The notes under the pieces were generated by a model. The model was not told where the DNA came from. It ran no database searches and saw only the letters and a program-made list of their open reading frames with translations. From contig OW240912.1 in assembly GCA_933207985.1 (NCBI GenBank), forward strand, positions 364,841,568-364,905,567: a stretch of DNA of 64,000 nucleotides, read 5' to 3'. The DNA comes from Pelobates cultripes. Taxonomy: Eukaryota > Chordata > Amphibia > Anura > Pelobatidae. The position numbers were made by a program, and so were the translations under genes. Shown here one piece after another: positions 46,142-57,724 of the stretch (the stretch's first letter is position 1; each line of letters starts with the position of its first letter).

Positions 46142-46959
46142 AGTTGGGGGCTTTACAGATTTCCACGACCATACAATAATTAAGACCTTTAGACAACCCA
46201 AACAAATATTTCAGCTTCTGTAGTACCGGGGCACAATTATTCTTTCATAAACACCCTTGTAAGTGTTAGAAAGCTAGGTGGGGCAGTATTGACAATTTGC
46301 TGCAACTATGCAAGGAAAAAAAAACTATAGCAACAGCCACTGTTGAAACAGTCTTCAATTACATTAAAAGGTTTTTCTAATTGTTAGTACCAAGTAGGTA
46401 ATGATACACACAGGGCTTGTGTGTTTTTTTTCAAATTTGTTGTAAACAAAATGAACAGACAGCTTTGGTACGTCACAATAGCAGTATCAAGGTAAAAAGG
46501 AATACAATATGCATGACAGCTTGTGACGTTCTAACATTAGGCACTTTTTTCTTAAGGTCTTAAGCAGTATGTCTAAATATTTCATTGATTATGTATATCC
46601 GCTGGAAAGCATGTATAGACAGGTGGGTGGTAACCAAGGGTGAAGTGGTCCAGCTAAATAATGGAGCCTTCAACTGAATCAATTATGTTGTTTAAAAACA
46701 CAAATTAAAACAGGGTGAATAAACTGACATTGTGTTCCCAACTGTATGCTAGGTGTTTGTGACTACAGTAGCTCCATTGCATTGGACATTTGCAGTTTGT
46801 GTATCAAGATCCATGAAATACAACCTGATGAATCAGATAAGGCTAGTGCTCATGTAGGTCTAAGAACATAGCGTGAAGCTGAAATAGCCTTAGGTCGTGA
46901 CATACTTAATTGCTGCATAAGATTATAGTAAGCATATAACAAGCATGTGAGTTAAAACT

Positions 46960-47285
46960 ACTGTGTTGGATCCCTCCAGTGGGGGCCTGGATAACCCCCC
47001 TGGCCCATAGTTGGTGAGAACGGGGCCTGTGAGGAGTGTCGCGTGGCTGCTAGATTTGGAGTCAGGGCGGCTGCTCTTCTCCCATGTAGGCCGCAGGCTG
47101 AAAAGCATTGTGTAGCCCCCAGGGGCTTCAAAACTCCCGATCTTGGGGTCTGCAGTAGCATCCACCGCCACCCGGTCACTGTGCTGTACCGATTGTGCCA
47201 TAGTTCTCAGGCTTATGGGCCAGCGGCTGCAGGAGCCTCTCCCGCATGCGACCGGTCAGGCCCCAGGGCTTGTGTTTTGATATTG
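46960..47285 (-). repeat. GC-rich repeat fragment, unclassified
   Basis: This block is distinctly GC-rich against AT-rich surroundings and is open on the - strand for about 90 codons (MAQSVQHSDRVAVDATADPK). It ends at A-rich sequence (about 47327) on the + strand. It may be part of a LINE leader or ORF1, but I do not recognise the family. Confidence 0.35.
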
Positions 47286-47843
47286 AGTTGATCACAAGAA
47301 AACAGGCTATTATTGGGGGTAGATTTAAAAAAAAAAAAAATAAATAAATAAAAACCACACAAAAACTTTCCAGCGAGAGACTGCCGGTGCTGCACACACA
47401 GTTTAGTTTTTTTTTTTTAGTGGTCTTAAGTTAGTTGAAACATCACCAATGCATCAAAATACTCTATGCAAGTCACATGCACCACTTTGGTTTGACACAT
47501 TTATGTATCTGAAAGAAAATACAGATGTGTTCAAGCACACTTGGGCCATGAATGCCATTGCAACTCTTCCATTAATGAAGTTATATCCATTTTTTATTTT
47601 ACAGTGTAAATAGACCCCCACTTTCTTGCTGCCCCTGTTCAAGTTATCCGCTATCTAGGGCAGTAATAGGAGACATGAATGGACAAATCTAAAGTTAAAA
47701 TAAGTTTATTGGGGGAAATATCCACAAACCTTTAACATTACTTTTTGTACAACTGCATAGGGCAATCTCATTAATAAAAAGAAGTTACAAATGGTAAAGT
47801 CTAGTACACGATTTAAAAATTTCATAACTAGGTGCGATTACAG
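47286..47843. other. Flank 3' of the microRNA cluster (relative to its transcript)
   Basis: A-rich and T-rich tracts (47327, 47409). Presumably transcribed as part of the microRNA host on the - strand. Nothing else was recognised. Confidence 0.4.
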
Positions 47844-47929
47844 GCCAACTTTGCTCTAGCAGTACGGTTAATATTGGAAAGATTTGATAGTAAACTCCAA
47901 TATTTACGTGCTGCTAAAACACTGCTGAC
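47844..47929 (-). ncRNA. MIR16-1: pre-miR-16 hairpin (miR-16-1 orthologue)
   Basis: On the - strand the mature 5p arm covers 47916 down to 47895. It starts UAGCAGCACGUAAAUAUUGG, identical to miR-16-5p for the first 20 bases, seed AGCAGCA. Base 21 is A where human has C. The 3p arm (ccaatattaaccgtactgct) folds back with a central mismatch, and flanks gtcagcagtg / gttggc pair at the base as in the human precursor. Known function: with miR-15a it represses BCL2, cyclins and other cell-cycle mRNAs. Position, strand and order relative to TRIM13 and KCNRG identify the MIR16-1 locus rather than the SMC4-linked MIR16-2. The host transcript should be the DLEU2 equivalent. Confidence 0.97.
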
Positions 47930-47974
47930 AATATCTCAGGAATCCAGAGTGTTTGTATTTTGGTAGGTAGAATG

Positions 47975-48057
47975 CCTTGTGTTTTGGTGGCAGCACAATA
48001 TGGCCTGCACCTCTGTGTATCCCACAAACCATTATGTGCTGCTACTGCACTCCAAGG
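47975..48057 (-). ncRNA. MIR15A: pre-miR-15a hairpin
   Basis: The mature 5p arm is at 48044 down to 48023 and starts UAGCAGCACAUAAUGGUUUG. All 22 bases equal miR-15a-5p. The 3p arm contains caggccatattgtgctgcc, as in the human star strand. The ends ccttggagtg / acacaagg match the human precursor ends. It lies 45 bases upstream of pre-miR-16 on the transcribed - strand, so both would come from one primary transcript. Confidence 0.98.
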
Positions 48058-50389
48058 GAATCATGTATTCACTGAAAGAATCTTAAAAGAAAAAAAAGTG
48101 TTAGTTAAAATTAGATTATGTACAATCACAAGAATGGCAAATGTTGAACAAATGGATGCTGAAGAGTTTGTTCGTTCAAAGTTTATCATTCTGATTTAGG
48201 TTTTTTTGTAAATGAAGCAGATTGAGAGTTTGCTCAACAATGGCTAGGAATCTTGAAATACATAAAATAAAAATAAAAACACTTCTGCACATCTAAAGAT
48301 TGCTACATTTCAAAAACCAAGAACAGCACATTAAGAGGTCCTTGAACGTCAGTGTGGTGACTTGGGAAGGAAAGACATACTTTACCTGAGGCTCTCCCTC
48401 CTGAAAGCCTTCATGGTGCCCTTCAGCTTCTGTCCAATTAAACAGGCGGGAATGCTGTCATCTCTATGGATTTATACTTTGAAGGCAAGCTTTGTAGGTA
48501 ATTTGTGATTTTATGTATTAGAAGTTAGTAGTCATCACACCTGCTGATTCACAGCCAGATCAGTTTTGGGAACTGACCAGTTAGTGATAGTCTCAGGTCA
48601 TTCATGTGACAGTGGTTTATGCTCTCCCGAGAAAATTAAAGTCAGCTCTGTCATCTATCAAAAAAAAAAAAAAAAAAGTGACTACTCATCATCCAGATTA
48701 GTGGCTAGGGGTAACCGGGAAAGGTAGTTTTTAAACTTGACTGAACTGGTTGTGCTCTGCTGCCATCTTACCAAATGTCTTCTTATGCTCCTGGCACTTT
48801 ATCTGCCAGGAGAAGACGTTTGCTCTGTCACAACACTGACGACTGGAGAATCTAAGCCACATTTTCCCATTCGCCATCACTACTAGTACCCATTTTGTCT
48901 CATCTTTGGTTTGGAATTTCACAGAAATGCCAACACATTCTTTATCATTTCACGAAGATATAAGATGTTAAAAGCTGCATGTTCAATCCATTACACAGGC
49001 ACAGCGAGTGGAAGGTTGACAAAGGGCAATATAAAATTCTAGCTTTGACATCAGACAACCAAGGGTTAGTCAAAGCACCAGTGCATCGGTTGTAAGCCTT
49101 TCAGGTAAGGGTTTGTTACCCTCATATTTTTAAACTCAGCTGTAATCTTCTATATTTTTGCTGGGCATGCATTTCTGTAAACAAAGATAAAATATAAAGT
49201 TAGTAAAGTGTACATCTGAAAACATGCATTGAAAAGCTAGGAAGAAAACATGTGTTTTTTGACAGTGGTCTTGTTCTGAAGTGGTTATAGTTCCAAGAGT
49301 ATCCTAATGTACCATCGTAAGCAATCAAACTTCTTACCAGGCGTCTGCTGGGTGCAGCTTAATACTTGTGACAAGTAGCTAAAGGGAAGTGCTCTGAGCC
49401 AAGCCCTGCACGACTTTGCTTATTGGCCAAGACTGTCAGCTACTTAGGAGCTTTGGCTCAGTCGGCAGTAGTAAGAGGAGAGTGGTGCCCGGCAGACCCC
49501 AGGTATGCAGTCAAATTGTTCTAAAATGGTTTAACTACTCATACTTACAGGCCATAGTGTGCTGTAGTGGTACATCATTTAGAATGTTCCTTACAGGAAT
49601 TCCACCTGCACAAAGACACTCCACAAAAACTTTTGGGATTATACTAAGGTTTTAATTGAACATCTTTACATTTTGGTTTTACATTCACACTACCTTCTGT
49701 GGTAGAAGTTTAAGATTGACTTTTTTGAAAGCCACTAAAAAAAAAAAAAAAAAGCAGGACTTTTGAAAAATAAAAGTAAACCTATGTTTTCTTCAGATAA
49801 TTTTCTAGTTCAAACAAGACATGACAGTAAAACCAAAAAATTAAAAAATAAAAATAAAAATAAATAGAAGTTATGTATGCATTCTCTATGCTGACTTTCA
49901 GCTGCAAACCGTTTATAGTGATGATTGACAGGATGTCAAGATGGAGGTGTCCGGTTACATAAGAAAGCACAGATTAAGATACACTTTTTCCCCACTCCCT
50001 TCGAACAGAGTTTTCCTTTAAAAACCTGTCACTTTACAGCACATTATGTAAAACTTGTGAATTAAGATAAGGTATGTTTCACAATGCATTATGGAAGGAG
50101 TCTGGGTTCCATGGATGTACAAAATTTGACCTTTTTGCTAAAAACCACTGCTACAAGCTATATTTTTATTCTTGACACTTTAAACTGAAGCAAGATCTCA
50201 AACAGTAAGCAAACTAAATACAGTTAAGACGACAAATTGCAAAAGGCCAGGTACCCACACCCACCTTCAAATTTGCAAAGATTTTGTTTACATAATGCAA
50301 GAATTTCTTAATCTACGTAGCATTAGGTAGGGTAGGAACCAACCATTTCTAAAATACATACAGACCCAAACATCTTAGCCCTCATAGTT
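48058..50389. other. AT-rich flank upstream of the microRNA cluster, no gene recognised
   Basis: Oligo-A tracts lie at 48660 and 49739. It is presumably inside the primary microRNA transcript on the - strand. No splice sites could be assigned with confidence. Confidence 0.45.
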
Positions 50390-50790
50390 AAACAGGTTGA
50401 AAAGAGACATGTCCATCAAGTTCAGCCTTCCTCACATTTGTTTTTTGCTGTTGATCCAAAAGAACACACAAAAAAAAAAAAAAAAAAAAGTTTAACCCAT
50501 TAAAGACAACTTCTGGAATAAAATGGATTCATGGGAATATTTCCATCATGTGTCCTTAAGGGGTTAAAGCACTTCCAATTTAGAAAGGGGGGGAGAGGGA
50601 GGGAGGGAAACCCCCAAAATTCCCTCTTGACCCCAGAATGGCAGTCAGATTTATCATTTGATCAAGAAGCCATTACCCTATAGTTGAAAAATTATAATTG
50701 AATATTCTGTTTTTACAAGTATGCATCTAGTCTGAACATCTGTATGGACTGAAAGCCAATTGAAGTAGAGAATCCCACATCCTTATTCGA
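50390..50790 (-). repeat. Second copy of the 27.5-kb interspersed repeat
   Basis: The - strand reads aggaaggctgaacttgatgg, then ggggtcaagagggaa, then ccatacagatgttcagacta, the same family as 27535-27843. An A18 tract and a small MITE interrupt it. Confidence 0.6.
50492..50567. mobile_element. Small TTAACCC MITE nested in the repeat
   Basis: It runs TTAACCCATTAAAGACAACT to gtgtccttaaggggttaa, a related copy of 41261-41409 with TTAA at both ends. Confidence 0.7.
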
Positions 50791-53734
50791 TTCTTATGGT
50801 TAAAAAAATAAAAAAAAAGAAAAAAAAAAAAGAAAAAAGAAAAGTCAATTTGCATTAACGGAAACATTAAAGCACATCTCACTCTGAAGTCAAAGGAGGA
50901 ATTCTTAGTCTTACATTATACAGTTTACATAAACTTTCTAAAAATGTACAAAACAAAAAAACACAGCTAAAAGTTTCAGGATTGCAACCTAAACATCCAA
51001 AATAGGCTGCAGTTGATTACTCCCTAAATAGTTAATATGGAATGTACTAGCCCCCTCACCCCCAACTAGATTTAAATGTAAGAACCGGCAAGTATTCTAT
51101 TAACATATTTCTTACATCAGAAAACATTTCTAACAAGAGAAAAAAAAAAAAAAAAGAAATTTAAAAAACCGGCTGCATAAAAAAAAAAACCTAGTCAGAA
51201 CTTAATATTTATACTAAAAATTAAGTGTGCATGCAGGGGTGGTGTCGTGAAAGATCAGAAGGCATGCAGGCCAACAGTACCATTTCAAGTAACTGATTAA
51301 TTACTTGCATGCCAAAATAAGGCAATTCAACCCCCAGCAGTGAAAAGATTACCAACGGCAACAAACGCAGTGCATCCACATGAGGCTGTATATTTCCACG
51401 GAGAACACAGCTCTATTACTTGAGTGACCCATCTTTAAACAGAACTTAAGTTTGCTTCTTTCTCAAGACCATTGTTTAGTGACACTCACAAATATAAAAA
51501 TCTAACAATTCACTTAATTCTGGAGTCAGAGTGAGCAATTTGTAAAACATGGAACAACTACACCTAAATATATGACTGTTTTATTAACCAGTCTTCACAC
51601 AAAATATGTATAAAAATGAGTGATTTATTAACTTTTCAATAATGGTTTCAAAGAGTTACATTGCTCCAGTAGGAATTGGGAATGGACACCATTTGCTTCT
51701 GTACAGCTTGCCATTTACTAAAATGACACTGTAACAAGCCATATTCTCTGGTTAGAAAAGGGTTAAACAGACTGCTCAAATATCCATCTTAAGAGCGTTT
51801 CCTGCTTCACCACAAACTACACATTTTCTAAAGTTAGTTTTCCCTAAGTCACATGTCAAGGAGTCCAAGTACCACCAAAATAAACAAACAATAAAGCACG
51901 TGACTGCAGTGTTTATTGATTTCTGCAGGCAGATGAAATGGTTTATATAGGTCATAAGGGCGGGCAAGCAGTAGACTAAATGCAAGAGTAAAGATTTACA
52001 TGGCATCACAAATGTAAGCATCTTCATTAATTGAAACAGATTCAAAGTTACATTTAAAGAGTATCAGGTCCCAGGTTTATGGTAATGTTTGTATTCCTAT
52101 ATTTGACAAATCAGAAGTGAATAGTTAAAACACACCAAGCACTATATCGTGTGGCAGTGTTTATAATGCAGTGACTCCCTCCAGATACTGTAAAAGCGAG
52201 CCTTGCAGTACAAGGCATAGCTCACTGGTCGAGAGCTCTCTGCTGACTCTCAAACAATGAGCCAACCCTACAGTGCAGGATGTAGGACTACTTGCCCTGT
52301 GATGATACCAGGACATACAACAGCCAGTAAAGCATGTTGCAGTAGTTATGGTAATTGGAACATTTCTTGAAACTTCCCCACTTTAACCGGAAACTGGGCA
52401 CCTCATGTGTATGGTTCATTATTTTGCTTTGTCTGAACTGGATTACAATGTAATTTTTCAAACCAAATCTGTCTGAATGGCTTTAGAAAACCATATACCT
52501 ATACCAAGTACACGTCAGCACGTAAGGTCTACAATACAATGCCCCCTCCCCTATCCTGGGCATGTACCATAGTGTGAGGTGGACAAAACAAAAATAGAAA
52601 GAAAAAAAAAAAATGAAAAAAAAACAAAACAAACAAAATCATGAGGGAGCACAATCATTAGCAATAGGTCAGGAAAACCTTTATTTTTCCAGTGTTTCTA
52701 CAGACCTAAATGAAAGCACTCTGCTTTAACTTACAAATACATCAAATGGAAAAAGACTGCTCATCAATGTGAAGTTAAAATTCATTTAGATTTACTTTCA
52801 TAGAGAAATTAAAAAGCCAAGTGTTTAAAATTTTACAAAAACAAATGTAAAAGATCAAGTGGCCTGCCTGGTCAAGGTGCATCAGATTTTATTGATTGCT
52901 TTTTGGTATTTATTACATTTGTTTTACCTCCAAACTTTTATTCCTACATTAGCTTACATGCTGAGAGATAGGAACAGGAAGAACTCCCAGAGTGATAAAC
53001 CTATGCCTAAAGAGTCAGCCTACTATATGTGGCTCTGAAGCTAGCAAGTTGATAATTGTCAATTATAGAATATAATATATCTCTAACAGTATTATGCACT
53101 GGAATCAGTTTTATCTTTTTAGGTTCATTTAATATATAAAGGATCAAGAGTCACAAATTTTTGTAAAATACGTATGTGGCTGAGAGGACCCTGTGTTTTG
53201 TATTCAAGTTGGTAACTAATTAGCACAATGGTTTTGATGAGTATTATCCAAAGCATAAAGTATTCTCTTACCATATACATTGAATGCAAGGTGTTAAGAT
53301 GCTTGTTTTCCTTCCCAGCACAATTAAGGATTAACTAATCCCTCCATTCCACATCCAAGGACAGGAATATATCCTGCAAATGCATGCCAGCTCACCATTA
53401 TTAAAAAACCAAGGTCAAAATTTCTCCTGCCTCTCATTCCCCCCCCCCCCGCAATGCAGTTTGACACAGAAAATAAAAATAAAAATTCCAGTCGTCACAG
53501 GCCAAATATATTTAAAAAATAAAAATAAAAAATAAATAAAACCTCTCGTTAAGAATACAAGTCAGTCCCAAGTTATATGTAGCGTACCAGCACCCTCATG
53601 CCAAAACAAAAGTTCTACTTGCCTCACCTCCTGCACCACCATCAAGGAGGCATGGCCTCCAGAGATTGTACAAGGAGCAGCACTGGGGACCTGAGGAGTG
53701 TCTACACATTCATCATGTGATCTAGTTTAGCTCT
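50791..53734. other. AT-rich, oligo-A-rich spacer, no gene recognised
   Basis: Many A-runs (50808-50840, 51137, 51178, 52606) and no recognised transposon termini. Probably within the - strand microRNA host transcript. Confidence 0.4.
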
Positions 53735-53984
53735 GCCAGCAGAATCACCTCTAGTGGCTAACTGTTACAAGTTGGATTTAACCCCAAACCATATCCCAAA
53801 TTGATAGTTTGATACAAAGGATACGGGGTAGACCGCCACTAGAGGCTGTAACCCTGCAAGGTAATTATTGCAGTTTATAAAAACTGCAATAATTACACTT
53901 GCAGGGTTAAGGGTGATAGGAGTTGGACACCAAACCACTTAAATGGGCTGAAGTGGTCTGGGTGCCTACACAGTATGCGTTTAA
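53735..53984. mobile_element. T2-like MITE fragment
   Basis: It contains cacctctagtggctaactgt and the perfect inner hairpin ggtaattattgcagtttata with its complement. It ends gtgcctacacagtatgcgtttaa. The left end is not defined. Confidence 0.65.
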
Positions 53985-54587
53985 GAAAGGCAATTCAAAA
54001 TAAAGTTTACAGAATACATATTTTTTTTATTTGTACAACAGTAGACATAAGAGACCTTACCATTTCAGTTTTTACATACATATACACTTAATCGGCCTAT
54101 TCTGCATTTTAGGGCAATACAGCAGTTTGATAGTTCAAATCACCTCATACACATTTTCAAATTTTATAAATTTTCCCTTTTTTACATGCAGGTTGGAGTT
54201 TAGCAGTTCATTATGGTAACAAGTCATGTTTACAAAGTAAAAACTAAATTGTGCTCTGCTATATCTCCCGAATACAAGGGAATACTAAGAAGGTCATTCT
54301 GTAAAGTTTTTCTGAAAATACAGATGAATTTATAACTTTCCCATTGCAAGAAGGGGTGAGATGAAATTATATATATTTTTTTTAAATCTGATGCATTTTA
54401 TTAGCTCACTCCATAAATATATAACATTTGCCAAAGTTGGTACAGTGGGACTCAAGATCTATTTTGAGTTCCAAAATCCCCTCTCCCCCCCCCCACGTAC
54501 ACTTTTCCAAACCTTGTGGTATTTATATTTATTCAAATTGTATTTATGCTTTATAATCTCATATCCCATTATTATAAAGTTATCTTA

Positions 54588-55580
54588 ACCCCTTAAGGGC
54601 TGAGCCAGATGTACACATTGTGATCAAAACAAAACCTGAAATTTGACTGTCTGTTCAACCGTAATTCACCTCTTTCATATTAAGTGCACCCACACATTTT
54701 ATTCAGGGGAAACAGGGCTTTCATTCAAATAATTACCTATGAAACAAATTTAATATGAATAAAAGAAAAGAAAATAAAGTTGTTGTTTTTTAGTTCTACA
54801 TGACATTTTAGCTGTGGTCATAATTTGGTTTGCTTTTACTGCAATAAAATACATTTGTATTCAGTGATGTCTCACATGTAAAACAGTACCCCTATGTACA
54901 GGTTTGATTGTGTTTTGAGAAGTTACAGGGTCAAATATAGCATGTTACATTCAGTTTTCCACATTGAAATTCACCAGACCATATGGTAGCCCAGGAATAA
55001 GAATTACCCCATGATGGCATACCATTTGCAACAGACAACCCAAGGTATTGCAAATGGGGTATTGTCCAGTCTTTTTTAGTAGCCACTTCGTCAAACACAC
55101 TGTCCAAAGTTAGTGTTCATATTGGTTTGTGTGTGAAAAATACAAACAAAAAAAAACCACAAGTTGAACGCCAATTTTGCCCAGTGTTTGTAACTAAGTG
55201 GCTTCTAAAAAAAGACTGGACATACCCCATTTGCAATACCTTGAGTTGTCTGTTGCAAATGGTAGGCCATCATGGGTAATTCTCATTCCTGGCCTACCAT
55301 ACGGTCTCAAAGGCACCGTAACGAACCTGGCGAATTTCAATGTGAAAAAACTGAAATGCAAGTCTTATATTCGACTAACTTTTGAAAACACCATAAAACC
55401 TGTACATGATGGGTACTGTTACTCGGGAGACTTTGCTGAACACAAATATTAATTTTTCAAAACAGTACAAGACGTATCACAATTATATTGTCAGTGTGAG
55501 TGCCATTTGTGTGTGAAAAATAAATTTTACTGTTTTGAAACAATATTTGTGTTAAATCGAAGTCTTTATATCTTACATTA
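54588..55580. mobile_element. Foldback DNA transposon, TTAACCCCTTAAGG-type
   Basis: The left end reads ttaaccccttaagggctgag. The centre is a long imperfect inverted repeat with arms from roughly 54840-55140 and 55141-55460. Its best-matched part is 54976-55086 against 55197-55307 (ttgcaacagacaaccca / tgagttgtctgttgcaa; caaatggggtat / ataccccatttg). The frame at 55198 is an artefact of it. The right terminus is uncertain. Confidence 0.75.
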
Positions 55581-55959
55581 AAATGCCATTGAGGCATAGA
55601 GGTAGACCATCCAGGGTCTGTTCAGAGCATGGAGGTCTGTCACCAGATCCATTGAGCTGCATGCTACTTGCCTGTGAGTATAGTGGAGCCCCAGGTATCT
55701 ATTGACATCTGTGTTCCTGATGTGAGCTGGGACTTAACCCAGTGCTCACTTTGAGCTTGGCAAACAGAGCATTGTTGAGTCTGGAGCCACTAAATATTAC
55801 CCCAACTGAAGGTTATTACCTTCGCTGGTACTTTTACTGCATGACTGTTTATGCAGTCACAGGGCATTAAAACCCTGCACGGCAGCATACTATCATGTAG
55901 TGTATAAGTGGTTATGTTTTTGTTGTCTGGCTTTGTTTGACACATCCGGCATTTAAAAG

Positions 55960-56740
55960 ATGTTAACCTGCTTTAGAAGTTTTAATCTCCAGTTCTGTAA
56001 ACTGAACTTTAATCATGCACAGGAAGCTCCTGCGGGGTCTAGACTGCTATTCGACCAGGAGATGAATTCTTAGACAAAGCAGAAGTTTAAACAGATCTCT
56101 TTACAGGAAGTGTTAAGGAAGGCTGTATCTTGCTAGGGCTATATAAATGAGAGTTATTTAGACTAACACTAGTGTCAGGAATACAAACATTTATTCCTGA
56201 CAATATAGCTCTCAATGCGATTTAGTTTCCTGGTCCCATCTTTGTTTTTTTTAAAGACAAAGTTAAAAATATAGATTACTCACTTTCTCTTTTGCGTGGT
56301 TGGCGCCGCCTCCTTGCAGATCAAACTACTATCTCAACCCACACAATGCTTTCCCATAGGAAAGCACTGGCAGGCTATAGCACATGCACAGCTAAGCCAG
56401 TCAGCATCTCCTCAGAAATGCACCCATGTAAAATGTTCAGCATCTCCATGCAGAGTGTGAAGATTCTGAACATCAGTGCTGCAAATTGTGCAACACTGCT
56501 AGTGGTCATCTTAGTGACCACCAAAACACGTGTTCCTAGGCAGGAAACACTGCAGTTTCAGAGAAAAGGCAGTGTATATGAAAGTCTGCAGGAGCATACT
56601 GTATACACTAGGACAACATTATTTTTTGCAGTTCTGGTGTCATAATGCCCCTTTAAATCCCAAGTGGCAAAGAATTGAGTAGTGGGTGCAGGGGCATAAT
56701 CTATACACAAAACTGTATCTCTAGGCTATAGTAGGTTTGC
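55960..56740. mobile_element. Outer T2-like MITE (11024 family), interrupted
   Basis: It shares aactgaactttaatcatgca, gctcctgcggggtctag and tttacaggaagtgttaagga with the element at 11024-11578 and resumes after the inner insert with aaatcccaagtggcaaagaa. The ends are decayed. Confidence 0.65.
56157..56656. mobile_element. Inner T2-like MITE
   Basis: The left TTTA (mutated TTAA) gactaacactagtgtcagga and right ttctggtgtcataatgcccctttaa bound a typical interior (cccataggaaagcactggca). The matching empty site is 11468-11471. Confidence 0.7.
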
Positions 56741-56860
56741 TGCCTACAGTTTCCAGCTAAATAGCCAACTTTTAGTTCTCCTTTAACCAGTGAGGATCTA
56801 AAGTTTGTTTCCACCTCACAATGAGAGACATACAGCCCATCAAGAAAATATGAACGCAGG

Positions 56861-57724
56861 TGTAACGGAGCTTCCTGTACCCCAGTTGGGTTCCGCCGAC
56901 GGATGCTCCAGTGCTTACCAAGGGCTACAAGCACTCCACTAGACACCATAACCACCACAGACCCCCACTAACCGCTGCAGCTTGGTTGGGGTCTCGCAGT
57001 CTTCCACCCACTCTTGACCCAAGACCAGGATCCAGTAGGAAGACATCTTAAATCCAGATGACAGGAACAAGCTCTTACAAAAGCTTAGTGATTATACTCT
57101 GGGAAGTATAGAGATTATAACAATCCCCAGAGTGTAAGTAGTTCTCCAATACCCCTCACATGAGCCAAGACTTCATGAAGGATAGAACAAGTCTGAGGCT
57201 TTATTGGTACAGGTTTGTGCATACACACCCCCTGGACCTGATGGAACACAGGAACACAAACCAATCAGAAAACAACAATGTCCGACACTCCCACATACAG
57301 CACACAACTCCTCCCCATCTGCCTGTGAGGCAGTTAAAGACTACTAACTCAATTAACTCTAAAAAAATAAAAAAATAAAAATAAAAAACCCAACATTTTT
57401 AGAAAACCCCAAAATACAACACATCCCCTGATCTGGGTGAACAACATATTCAAAAGTCACCCAGATCGGTTCAGGAATTTCCTGGAAGTCTATTTGTCCC
57501 ACGCCCAAAACCGTTCCATATACTCAACGACAAAAACCATGCTGGACAATTTAAGATGGCTGCCACATGTTTTAATCTGTTCCAGTTAAAAGTCCAAGGG
57601 GCAGAAATAGTACTTTTGAACATGGGTTATCACAGGACCCATAGTCCCAGGCAAACAGGCCCCTCCAAAAAAATAAAAAAATAAATAAAAAAAAACCCCA
57701 GTGGCGATAGAGGATTTCGTCACA
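56861..57724 (-). mobile_element. Solo LTR, gypsy-like, with perfect 5-bp target duplication
   Basis: On the - strand this 864-bp unit starts TGTGACGAAATCCTCTATCG and ends GGAAGCTCCGTTACA, so it has the TG..CA ends of LTRs. The direct repeat gcagg flanks it at 56856-56860 and 57725-57729. An AATAAA signal (accaataaagcctcag, - strand, about 57200) lies in the 3' half, as in R regions. No internal sequence follows, so it is the product of LTR-LTR recombination. A 5-bp duplication fits Ty3/gypsy best. Confidence 0.9.
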
